A DNA stretch of 64,000 bases from Prunella strophiata (taxonomy: Eukaryota > Chordata > Aves > Passeriformes > Prunellidae), in contig JAZBQD010000015.1 in assembly GCA_036583965.1 (NCBI GenBank), forward strand, positions 23,899,310 through 23,963,309, in the 5' to 3' direction. The translations under genes were made by a program, and so were the position numbers. The notes beneath the pieces are model-generated. The model saw only the letters and a list, made by a program, of their open reading frames with translations, was not told the DNA's origin and searched no databases. Positions 47,341 to 59,677 of this stretch are shown in pieces; within the stretch, counting starts at the first letter, position 1, and every line of letters begins with the position of its first letter.

Positions 47341-50300
47341 GGATGGGTAGACAGTGCTCCGAGTGCCGCTCGTGTCACCTGCAGGACTAAACACATTCCT
47401 CTCCTTAAACATATGCACTGCGTTTGTCTGTGGTCTAAATCATTCTCATGGGTTGTTCTGAGCAAGGTGTTGGTGTCCTCAGATGTACCCCAGAATAAAA
47501 TTGGTTTTCCTTAAAAGAACAAGCGTAATAGAGAAGAACAAGCAAATAATGAAGACACGTGGGGTGAGTAAAGCTGTACAAAGAACAAAACAGCATTTAG
47601 ACATGTAGATCAGTATTTCTTAAATTATGCTGTTGGAATATCCGTGGGGATCTATGGGCAAATCATGTGTAGAAAACACTGAAGAGAAATGTGTCTGTGT
47701 AAACACAACAAAGATCTGATTCTTTTCTTGAAGACTACTATGCAGTTTACATAGCTTGTGACTCCCTAACAAAGGCCGGTTTTGTCAGACAGGGAACAAT
47801 GTGCATTGCTGCAGGCATGAGAAAGGAGAGCTGCATTTGGAAAGTATTGCAATTATAATGGGAGTAGATTACGAAGCAGATAATTAATGATAGGGATACA
47901 GGATCTTCCCTTCCCACTGGGATTCATTCTCACTCTGTTGGTGTAACTTATAGCCCTGAGGAACACCCTTTTTAGTTTCAAGACTCTCTTTTCTAATCTC
48001 TAGGTCTTTTGGTGTTTTATTGCCTCGGTCACAAAGGTTCAAGGAGGTCACTCCAGAAGATATTCTCTGCAAGGGATTAAAGTGACTCAGAGGAACAAAG
48101 TAATTTGGAAGTTTTTGCAGAAGCCTTCTTACACCTTTAAACTAAGAAAGTATTCTCTTCCACTCCTTCAAGACCACTTCTGAAGTATTTTGCTCTTCTG
48201 ATTTATATAATTCTTCCTTCAGGAAGAACAGAAAAGAATGTGTAAATTTAAATTGACTTAATAGTTCTAGCTAAACAATGGAAATGATATATTAAAAATG
48301 TACGTGCTTGGAATGATGAATTAGTTAATGATGTTATTACTGATAAATATAGCATTGCTCTTTTCAATTACATTAAATAATATAATATTCTCCCCTCAAA
48401 GTATCTTCTGTTATTAAAAAATAAGACTTTTGTAATAAATATTTTAATAAGATGAAGAAAAGTAAGATGATACTTAATAGGGTAGATCAGTGTGTGAGAT
48501 TTATTCCTGAAAAACTTGGAATAGATATTGAATATAGTTATTCACAAGACTTAAACAAGCAACAAAAACATTGCAAGCAGAGAAATAATTTTTAGATTTT
48601 GAATTGTTGACTGGTCAAGTATATAAGCAATGGATAAGAAGCATAGGTTACTATATTCTTTAGATTATCTGATACAGATTGTTTTTCACTTAGTGTCTGG
48701 CCTGTAAATAGAAATCTTCCAATTTGCATGCTAAGCACATCTATAAGAGCAAGAGAAGACTTGTAAGTGGAACACAGCATCACCTTGAAGTCTTCAAAGT
48801 TATTTGGAGTCATCAAAACAGTAACTCAAAGTATCATCAAAGCAGTAAGCAGCATAGCCTCCATACAGCAAAATGTAAATAATTAGCAGAGAACCATCTG
48901 TAATGCATTATGAGCAAGTGTGTTCTGGGTATTCATCTATTAAGGCATACATGTATTAATGTAGTCAATGTGCTGGGATATGTCATGCTGTACAGACTGC
49001 TAAAAAAGAGGAAAACTGTTTTAAAAGCTTTCATTTTTCCTGTGTACTCTAGCACTTCTGTATTTTTGTGCTACATAATATTAAATTTAAACCTTCATTG
49101 ATTATATTTGTGGGAATGATAACTAAGTCTTTCACTAGGCCAATTGGTATGGCCTACTGATAAGGGCAAAAAGGGCTTTTATCTGGTCACTCAACCCCCT
49201 GTGGTTTAACAAGTGTGCATATCGTCCATTCAATTAATGTATTTCAGTATAGAGTAAAAAAAAAATTAGGCAAGTTTTATAATTGCTGAGGTTGCTGGAA
49301 AAAAAGGTATATATATTCATGAAGTGGGCCCTGGACTTTGATGTTTTGCATAATATAAGCCCTAGAACCTAACCAAAAGACAGTCCTGTTTAGAGAAAAG
49401 TGCTGACTATATTTTTTAATAAAAAAATGGAAAATTTTATTGATTTTATAGTAAAATTATATATGCAGACTTGTTTAAGATTGAATAATGTTTAATTCAT
49501 AGCTGATTCTATTTATTTTGCAGAAGGTTTTGTGCAGTTCAGTATTGCTGAAAAAATAGTATTTCTGCAGTCAAGCTTGGGGCTTGTGATGTGGTGAGGT
49601 TGAATAGTGTTTAAATATGTAATATCTTAATATGCATAAAATTTGTGTTTTATGAATAGCATATAGATATAGTTTCACTGAGACCTCAGCATTTTTCTTT
49701 AGCAAGTCTAACACACTTTTTTTTAAGAAACGACCCTACTGTAAAATTTTGCACTTCTTATTCCTTTAACCTAAATCCCGTGGGGTATTTTTTCATGAAA
49801 AGGAAAAAAAAAAAATGTAACAGGCACTTAGGAAGAGGGTACTTCCCATGCCAGTGTTTCTATGGGTGAAGGTGAGGAAAGAGGACAGAGAAGCAGGAAG
49901 ACAAACAGGTGTAGGTGTTATCATGTCATAAATAAGAAAACTATATGGGAGATAAACTGGCCAGCACAAAGTTATTCAGAGAAACTTCAATACAACCAAA
50001 AAAGCAGGTCACTTGTCTGGTCCCAAGTGCTATTACAGGTTCTTAACCACAGGACTGGTTTTCATTCTTCAGTTGCAAATAATTAATAGCATTCTGAAAT
50101 TATAATTTCACTCAGCCTTGTTTCCTGTTGTGCTGGCTGGTGGTTTTCAGTGTAGCTAATATCTTACCTCTTATTTTTCATTAATTGGTTGGCATTTGAT
50201 TAGCCACCAGCCCCCCAAACCACAGGGAGTTTTGTATTTGAGCAAGCTGAGGTGAGAATTGAGTCCAATATATGTTATTTGAGTGCAGCTGAGCTGGAGA

Positions 50301-53300
50301 TTCAAGGTGTTAAGTACTTACTGAAGACTGTTCTTATAAATCAGGTCAGTCTGTGTATATACAACTGTGCAATTTGAATTAATATGCTTCTGCATGTGCT
50401 GTATTTTAATAGAGCTGGACAAAGGAGGTACAGTAAGGAACTGAGTTACTCAGGGAAAGCCTAAGCTGCCTTAATGCCAGTGGGACAAAAATATTGCCAT
50501 ATTTACCTTCAGTGTAACCAGACAAGTTTTTTTTAAAATTTGCATGTTTGTCTACCCTGAATGTGAAAATGGAGAAGTGAGGCAATATGGGACATTAGGT
50601 TTGTTGCTGTGCTTTTGCTTCTGTTTGCAACTATCATCTTGCTTTTCTCCCTCAGCTAATATTGAGTTGAGGACACCTTATAAGAAAAGAGGTTCTACAA
50701 ATGTCTGCTCTGTTCCCCAAGGAAAGATTTTTTAAAGGTTTTTGCTTTTGTTTTTGTTTTCTTTATATATGGTAGAGCAAAGGGCTCCAATTCACTTCTG
50801 GCTGGTGTTGAAAAGGGCTTCTTACAGTCTGTCTCCCTTTATGTTTTGTACCCTCTGCAGTGCCCTTATGCTGCCTGAATATTTACTGCATGGCAGTGGA
50901 ACAGAGATCCTGTAAATGTGAAACAGAGTTTGCAACGTTTTGGAATCCAAATACTTTAGCACTAAAGCTTCCTGTTTTTCTAGCATTATAGGAAGAGAAG
51001 AGTCCATAAATTTGTAAAGCAAGTCACTGGCTTAAATGTCATAGAAACTGTGCTTGCCATGCAAATTTAGAAACTGATTTACAGGCTGAAAATGCTTATC
51101 AATTGAGCTAGAATATTATGTAATATCTGAAGTAACTTCTCACCCTGCACTATTCAGAAGCATGTATTTATTAAAGAAAAACAAATTGAGCTCAACTTTG
51201 TTTTTTTGTTAAATTTAAAATGGGGAGGAAACTGACAACTAATCAGTCAGAGCGTGTGAAAATGATTTGTGACTAGAAAAGGGAAGAGAAGGGAAAAAAT
51301 AAGACAAGGGGTGAGAGGTAAACATTGTACTGTGCAGATTGCTTGTGTTTTATTCTGGAGCAAACTTGTCCAAATGTGTACAATAGTACAAATTAGTGGT
51401 AGCTCAATAATAAATGAGGAGCAGGAGAATACAAGCAAAAAAAAAAAAAATCAGGTGAATTCATAGAGTTGTCTGTATTTTAGTTAAGTGGATGCTGTAA
51501 TGTGGTAATAGAAATGTGTTACCTACATATCCTGTTTTAATGAACATTACTTCATTATACTGCTGTAGTGAATGTTTCTAATTTCCAAGAACATTAGAGT
51601 GTATCTTACTGTGGGAAAAAAATGTACTTATTAAACTGCAAGTTGCCAGCATGCCATTCTTGACAACCACATACACACACACACACATGCATGCATATGT
51701 ATAGAAAGTATAAAATAGTTAAAATATTCCTGAACCCGTGCATACAATTTCATTTTTGTAATATTCATTTCATCTGTTGTAGAGAAATGCTGTTTAATTT
51801 GAATGAGGCTGTGAATTTTGCAAAATGAGCTGGTAATAGCATTTTACTTAAACTTATGGCATCTCTGTTCATATTGTATGGTTCAGGAATGGTTTCTTTA
51901 TAATTAAAGTGTCAAAAAACCACATTTGACTCAAGAATGATGAAATTCATTCAGGATGATTTGCTAAAGAATAATAACTTTAAACTTTCTCCCTTTAAAC
52001 AGAATTGTTTAGGCTCTCTCATCAGCTGTCCAGGGTTTCCTTATTTCCTTTTCTAGCTACCCTAGGAAATGAACTGGTCTCTTAAAATGCTTTCTTTATT
52101 TCCATATGCTCTGCATATTATACACATTTTGTGGGTCAATTATTGGAGGCTGTTGTACCAATGATTTACAGGAGCATTGGTAAATACTTTTAAAACTTTA
52201 CTGAGTAGGTAAGAAGATGCAACAAATTGCACCTCTAGTACAGAGAGTAGTAATCAGTGAAAGTCCAAATTTTTTTCACATATGTGGAGACTTCTAGGAA
52301 TCCCAAGTTGATAAATGTGATTTTTTCAGCATGTTGAACTTGACTCCACAATATTTGGCTTATTAGTTCACTGCTGAGCACAGGATGGTACCTCTGGCCT
52401 TGATTCAGCAATCCTTAAATAAATGGATAAGTGCTCTGCTGAATCAGGGCCAGACTAGTGCAGTGTAGATATAGGGCATTTTGGGTGAAAGAAAATGTTG
52501 ACCACAGGGGGTTGATTTCTTCTTCCTCATAGGGGAACAAATCTGAAATAAATATACAGAAACAGTAGCAGGAAAGAAGATGGACTGAAAGGTTTTACGT
52601 AAAATTAACTTTAGATTGTATGTTCAGAGCAACAGTGCTTGTTCTGTGAGATGGAAAAGATATGCTTGACTTCAGTATTATTTTTTTAATTACTCAGTGG
52701 GGTTGTATATAATAAAGGTGGGATTTGCTGCACCTTAATGGCTATCTGAAAGCTGTCTGGTCTGAGTTTCTATAGGTGGAAAGAGACAGCCTCTCTCCAG
52801 GAGCTGATTTATCCTGTTGTAAGGTATGTGTGGTTAATTGCCCCCAGAGATGCTGCTGCATGGAAGGAAACTACTGGACTCTAATCAGACAGAAGCTAGG
52901 TGAGATAAAGAAGATGCTACCTGACTAAATAGAAAAAAAAGTTTATTACACAGGTGTCTGTCTTGTCTCTTGCCCAGCAGAATTAAGACATGAAACAAAG
53001 GAAAGAAATTAGGTTTACAATTTACCCCTGTGCCTGTGTGAAGCAGGTGTCTGAATACGAGCCAAATAGCCAGCCCTTGGATCCAGCTTAATTTCTGGAG
53101 AATGACTGCTGTAGCAAAAGCTCCCAGTGTTCCTCACATTGACCTAGTTTTCAGTTATCTAGTGACTCTCTGCTAATGTGACCCAGTATTTCTTTGCAGT
53201 TCCCTGTCTGGTGTATTTAGATTTTTTCCTTTTTGTTTACCTTTGGTGTCTGTACTCACCAGACACCTTATCCTGCAAAGTGTTAAATCCCACACGGGTG

Positions 53301-56300
53301 GTAGGGGCTGTTCTCTTTTCTCATCTAGCAGGAGTCAGGCTGCCCCATTTCTCCCAAGATTAGGCTGGATAAGAGACAGGTAAGCATAAACAGCATTGTA
53401 GCTGGTTTTAGGATTGTACCCCAGCAAAGGTCAAGCATAATGGTGCTGTGAAAATAAAGCATTTTGAGTCATTTATTCCTTTAAAAAGGTTTGTATCATC
53501 CGTGCAGCTGCAAAGCCATAATGCTTTCATTAAAAGTCACATCTGTGCTGAATTAAAACAGGAGCCTTTTCCAGCCAAGGAGTATTTGTCAGCTTGAAAG
53601 TTTTTCTCTTAGCTCCTGAAGCTTTTTTCCAAAATCCACAGGCTAAGACAGAGAGCAGACCTTGTCACGAGCTGGTACCGAGGTTTAAGTACATTCCTGC
53701 TCTGTTATTCACCGTCTGGCTCCAATTTAGAGGTACATCTCCCTTGTGTTCACTTTATTAACCTACATATGACTGGCTTTTTTGTTTAATGTGGAAACGA
53801 AAAAAATAGATGCTGGGCCCAAGAAAAGTAGTCTAAAAACATCTTTTTCCAGATTTTCTGTGCCTTGTGGCACATTAACCACTTACATGGAATTTTTGGT
53901 GGATAAAATATATTTTATAAGATGTTTTTTGAGGGTAGGCATTTTTAGCTTTATGTGAAAAGATGTAAGCAATCACAAAATTTTAGTCCTCTCATCTCCC
54001 CTATCTTTTTGAGCCCATTTACCACTTTCTACCAAAACTGATTTCAAAGATGTTAATGTACCAAATCAATGAAAATTTACTAAGTGGATAGAAGAGGATA
54101 GCCAAAATTAATTCCTGAACTGAGAGTGTGTCTGCAGCATGAGCCCAGCAGCTGTGTGCTGTGTAGCTGCACCAGTGGAGGAACAGATGTGTTTTCCTCA
54201 CACACTGCTGGATGCCTGTTCCACAAAAAGCCACCACACAAGCTACTACTGATTTGTCCATCTGATGGGGATGAGACCTGGCAAAGTGGGAAGACTTGAA
54301 GGAGGAATTGAAGGTATTTTGGGAAGATCTGTGGTGGATGTGAATGTAAGTGTGAGTTGCTGGGAAGAAATGTTTAGAGCAAGAGACTTTGCTGTTTCTG
54401 CAGCTCGCAGGCCAGATGACTTAGAAGAAGGGTAGAAAGCTTCAAAATTTGTCTTTTCAGTGTGATCACTTTAGTTAGAAAAGGACAACAAGCAGCCGTC
54501 TTCAGAACAACTGTAAACAGAGACCCCAATTAAGCTGGGTTTCTAAAGCACAGCAAATTATCTTTATTGGCTTACTGAAATTTTCTTTTTTAAATGCAAG
54601 AGCAGCAAAGCTTTGAGAAGTAACTAGGAAGAAAAAGATGGGCGTATCTTTATCAACACAAGTGACAGCAAATAATGCAATGGGACAAGAAAGGTAACCT
54701 ACCCTATATGCAACTGTGCTGTCCAGGAACCTCTGCTATTATCCAGGATTCCTTGTGCTGATCCTTGTATGACTAAGAAGAAAAATGCCCTACCCTCAAG
54801 GATCTTTTCCTATTTTTTCTGGGTAAAATAAACAAACTTCCACAATTAGTTAGGCTTTTAATACCTAACATACCTAATATTTTTGTATAAATTAACTATT
54901 TATCTACATATGTGTAAGCATAAAAAAATTGAGTGTGTCTTCAGTCTTTAAAAAAGGCCAACAAGCAAAGAGATCAGATTTTACTTTAGAAACAATAGCA
55001 TTTCAACTATATTTTCCCTTTCTTAATCTAACACCCCAGTCACAGAACTGTGCTCTTATTTTCCCCAGTAAGGACTGTCATCTCAGAGGAAAAGTTGTAC
55101 CAAGGTTTCCTCCAGGTTTTTGGCTGCAGTGCTTCACATGGGAAATATTTTGTTTGAAGAAGATATTTGGATGTAATACAAACAGTGTGAGGAGCTTCCC
55201 TCTCTGCAGAGAAGGGAAACCACCTCCAATTTTTTTTTTTTTTTTTCATGAGACGTGGCAGATTTTCAGGATGTATTTAACAGCGCTGTGCTGATTCTCA
55301 TATCCTGGGGAGAAGTTCTGGCTCTGTGGAAGCTCCCATCAGTGCTCCTGCCAGCTCCTGTGAAGTCAAGCAGAGGCAGGACTCCCAGGAGCAGGGAGGA
55401 GCTCATTTCTTCCTCCGTACTCTGGAGTGGAGTTTGTGGGGGGGTTTCCTCTAGAGCCTGCAGCATGCCAGGTCTCTGAGCTCATGCAGCTGCAGCTCTC
55501 CCTTCCTCTCTGTTGTGGAATAACTTGTTTCCATTGCATATTTTTATAGAAGTAAATTTAAGGAAGATACCCTTGAAAGTAACCTTTGACTTCGGTGGTC
55601 CCTCAGGGTTGTTGATTGCTTAACCTTCTCCTTCTGAAATTATTTAAAAGGAGAAGAGGATGGAGATAAATGTGAGGGAAATCAGTATTTTCCTAAGGAA
55701 AACAAAGGGTATTGAAAAATGAAAGTTGATAAAATAAACTTTTCTGACACAGTCCAAGCTGGCTTTGCAATGATGCAATTTCCTTCACCCTGTAAGGTTT
55801 TAGTGCCCCATATCTCTTGGGAGCAGAGGAGGAGATGGGCAGCCTATGCCCATGTTTCTTCCAATAGATATTCTTGGAGCGGTAGTAGCAATCAATATTG
55901 AAGCACACTTTGATATTTCTAGGTTCCAGTAATTGAGAGTTTCTGAATTTAACTGTCAGGTGCAAACATTAAAGAGGATGAAAGGATTTCATTATTGCCA
56001 AGTTGCAATATTGTTCAGAATCCACTGTCTCTGGAGGCTGACTGGGCTCTTGTTCTTCTTTCCTTGCAAATTAAAGGAAAGAGGGCTTCAACAGAACTCC
56101 CCTCTACACAGATTTTGCTAGCTAAGAATAGGCATCTAGAAAATTAGAGAGAAGTAAATTGAACACTGATGTCTGTAAACTCATAGCAGTGGAAATTTGT
56201 ATGCTGAAAATCTGTTAATTCAGTGTTTGTTTTATCTTACCATTTATTGGCTCATTTTAATTTCCAATAAATTTAGCCTTTAGAGCCCCTGAACTCAGGA

Positions 56301-57503
56301 AGTAATTATTTGTTTAACAGTAAAACAGTTTTCTTTATGCCCATCTTTCTCCTTGTGCCTCATCACACAGGAGGGGTGGGGTGGTGGGGCAGGGGTGTCA
56401 CTGTAACCACTCCTTCACTGAAGAGGAGATGCAGATGATCTGGAGCTGTTCATTATCACTCATTGCCTTATTTACCATTGGAAATAGATGCAGGGTGGAT
56501 GCTGCTGTCTGATGCAACATTGCATGATGGAATAATGTGTGTTGGTAAAGACTTGGGTGAAGCATCTTCTTCCCTGGCAAGCTTACTGTGAGGAAAGCAC
56601 AGGGAGAAAAGCTCCATGGGGCTTTCCTTGTGAGTGTTCAAAGAACAAGGTATTTCCCTACTTACACTCCTGGAAGGGAGATGTCTGAAAACCTGTAGCA
56701 CATAAATATGGTGTCAGATAGAGTTATCTTTGTGTTTGCAGGACCACAGGTTCAGTGCTTAAAGGATCTAGAAAGCAGAGGTAAGAGATCCTGGCAGCCC
56801 CAGGACACTTGGCAGTGTTTTGGCTAGTTAGCCAGGAAGTCAAGCAGAAAGATCTTGAACCCCACTTCTTCAGGTAGGGGATGTTGGTTCAGGTGTCTTT
56901 CCCCTGTAAGGTCACTGACTTCTGGGTGGAACTTCGTCTGTTTCAGACCATTGTCAGTTAAAACTGGTTGAAAGTGGTCAAGTTGATTCTTGGCAGCAAA
57001 GGTGGACAAGTGCTTCTGGGTTAGTTAGCTTAGGAGGTTAGTTGCCTTTAGGTGCTTGGGCAGGGTTTGTGGGATTGCTATTTTGAACAACAGCACCTAG
57101 GACTTATCAAGTGGATAGCTTAGAGGTTTGAATCTGAGTACAAAAGCAGTTTTGCTTTTCAAAACTGCAGGTGTTTTCCCTGTGTCTCCAAGTACAGGTA
57201 CAGATTCCTCTCCTCAGAAATGCAATGTTGCATCCACTTGCTTTGCAGTTCTCCTTAGCTGTCATCTGCTAAGAATGTCCCTGACTGTTTGCATGTCTTT
57301 CAGACAGCTGCATTGAGTGATCAGGATTTGCATTTCTGGACATTATTTGGGACTAAGATAGGTGGTGATGTCTGTACCTTTTCCTATCTGTAGCCTGCAC
57401 TTTACCACTGTTTTTCTCAGAAGAATGTTTTTGACCCCCATTTAGTTTTCCTTGCAATCGATTTTTGTCTAAAAATAATGCATACCAAACAAGTAGCCTG
57501 CTT

Positions 57504-57566
57504 AAAAAGAAAAAAAAAAGAAGGAAAAAAAGAAGGAAAAAAAAAAAAAAAGAAAAAAAGAAGAAA
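57504..57566. repeat. A-rich purine tract
   Basis: This is about 60 nt made almost only of A with scattered G (AAAAAG and AAGG units), a homopurine low-complexity tract. Confidence 0.9.
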
Positions 57567-58132
57567 GCCAACCTAACAGCAAAGTAATGGCAACAATAAT
57601 AATAAAATCCTAGTTCTTGCTAGGTTGGAGTCTCAATCCAATCCACTTTGACTGTAGCTGTGGCAAATTGCTGTCTGAAAATGACTGCCCTATTCATCTG
57701 TTAATATTGTTAGAAAGAAAGCTACAACTGTACCTATCAGTAGTAACTAAATTAGAGCAGGTTCACATAAGGCAGGCACACATAAAAATGTACTTATGAA
57801 ACAGATGTATCCCTCAACAGGAAAATGACAGCAATTCTGATAAAATGCTTTTATTATTTACTTTCAACAAGTATCTATAACTGCAGCTTGACTATTGTTG
57901 AATCATTTCAATAATCTCGTTATAGGCCTGGCAATAAAAGGAAAAGCACTTCAGCACAGTGAAATGGCCTGGCTTCTGACATCTTCAGTGGCATGTCAGT
58001 GATACAGTGATGGTTTTTTTAGCTGTCAAAACAAACAGCTGCATTATTTATCCAGGTGATGAACTGCTTCAAAGCAGAGCACATCCCTTGAGCAGCAGAA
58101 GGCAGCTTGCACAGGTTGGGCCCTGTTGGTAA

Positions 58133-58190
58133 GGATGGATGGATGGATGGATGGATGGATGGATGGATGGATGGATGGATGGATGGATGG
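58133..58190. repeat. (GGAT)n microsatellite, about 14.5 units
   Basis: This is an uninterrupted GGAT tetranucleotide array of 58 bp, long and pure enough to be length-polymorphic. Open frames across it (Trp-Met-Asp-Gly repeats) are artefacts. Confidence 0.98.
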
Positions 58191-59434
58191 GATGACTGCA
58201 GTGTGAGGGAAGCCTCAGTTGTGCTGGGTGCAGGGGTTGTCCTTATGTCTCTTCCACAGCAGTGTGGAAGATTAAATCTGGAAATAAAAAAATGTATTTT
58301 GGTCTTAAAGTGTTTGCCTGGTATTTGCAGGCTTCTGCTTCTTATATGCTGTAAAATTTATGGTGCAATTACAAGTTCCTCTAAAATAGTGCCTAGAGCA
58401 TGTCCTGTTTCTAGCCTTAAGTTTTTTGGATATGGATTGTGTGCATTTTGAAAATGGTTGCAAAAGGAGATGGAGAGTTAGCATTTATGCATTCAGTGTC
58501 TTTCCAGGTTTTCATGGATTTCAGAAGAACTGTGAGATGATAGCTAAGTATATGCACAAAGCACTGCAGTTGGCAAATATAGAAGTATCTTTTGCTATCT
58601 ATAGGAACACAGAAAAATAGACTCAGTGGCTTGAATATAGTCATGTAGGTTGTTTGTGGCAAACTAAGTACTATCTTTAGAGTATTTAATCTGCTACAAA
58701 ATAAAGTTGATTTCACTTAAAAAATGTGAAATAGCTTATTTTCATTTGTTCTCAAACTTGCAGAAATTTTCAGAGCAGAGAATGAAGTTCAGAGCATTTT
58801 GGAGCTGAAAATGTTTAAAAATGTTGAATAGTGGACAGTATCTATAAAAAGTTATATGAAATTAAAATCTATTGTCAAAAAACCTGCTCTGATTCTTCTG
58901 GTAATGCTGGTGATTGCTCCAGGTGGCTATAAAAATGTACTCTTTAGCAGAATATGTCAAATTACAAGCTCTGGTAATGAAAGTGTTAACATTTCTGTAA
59001 CAGCATCACATTAATTTTTATATTATTCTAAAAACTAGAACGTTATTTTAATTTTTCTGAATATTCAGTGTAAGAACATACTGCAACTGAAGTCTTAAGC
59101 TTTTTAATCTTTAATATATTTTGAGGATTTTCCAGTGAAATTTGCTATATGAGTTCTGCTTTTTAAAAATGTTTAAATTTATATATCCTCTGCTATATTT
59201 ATATCTCTACTTTTAGTAACCATTTCTTTTTCCATTTTGCTTTAATATCTGTTTATTGAGGGACAAATAAATGTTTTTTTTTTTTTTATATTTGTTTGGA
59301 ATTTATAGGTTTCTGAAACTTCCTCCCCTTACTCTGAACCTACTGTGATTAGTTCCCACACAAAGGAAAATAGTTATTCTGAAAATTAGAAATAAACTCC
59401 GTAATAATTTCCTTTTTGTTTCTTTTCGTTTCAG
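58191..59434. other. Non-coding tract
   Basis: AT-rich, with no recognised gene or element. It ends in a strong polypyrimidine tract. Confidence 0.55.
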
Positions 59435-59677
59435 ACAAAGGCAAGTGAAAAAGTGCTCCGCATGTCAAAAATGTACAATTTTAGTCTTTCCTATTCCAAG
59501 AAGCAAGATAAATTATTGAATTTTGAACTGTTGTCTTCAGTGAGGACCACATGCTTGGACAGTTTGAGCAGAAGATATCACAAACATCTCAGGCAGTTGC
59601 CTAAACTCTTCCCATGCATGCTGAATGAGTCTCTGCCAAAATATTTCAGGCAGCAAATAAAATTGCTTCTCCTTTGA
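59435..59677 (+). other. Candidate 3'-terminal exon of an unknown transcript
   Basis: A strong 3' splice site (T-rich tract, then CGTTTCAG at 59427-59434) is followed by a frame open for 80 codons to TGA at 59675-59677. A poly(A) signal AATAAA sits inside its end at about 59657, with T-rich sequence downstream. The peptide is basic and Leu/Ser-rich (includes SYSKKQDKLLNFELLSS) and matches no family I know. Acceptor, open frame and signal together are what a terminal exon would show, but each is common by chance in AT-rich DNA. Confidence 0.22.

Larger units (their letters stand above)
45851..58132. other. Long gene-poor tract
   Basis: About 12 kb of AT-rich sequence without a recognised exon. 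Minor features are a GC-rich patch at about 47110-47390 with three tandem copies of a 9-mer near 47310-47340, a 14-A run at 51437-51450, a short AC run at 51673-51686, a 17-T run at 55230-55246, and a purine-rich A/AAAAG tract at about 57504-57566. The frame at 54929-55294 (+, 121 codons) has no known similarity and reads through the T run. Confidence 0.55.

Noticed and set aside
54929..55294. 121-codon + strand frame
   Set aside because: It reads through a 17-T run, has no domain and no similarity I know, and is likely chance.
58107..58451. 114-codon frame with Trp-Met-Asp-Gly repeats
   Set aside because: It is created by the GGAT microsatellite, with no similarity on either side.
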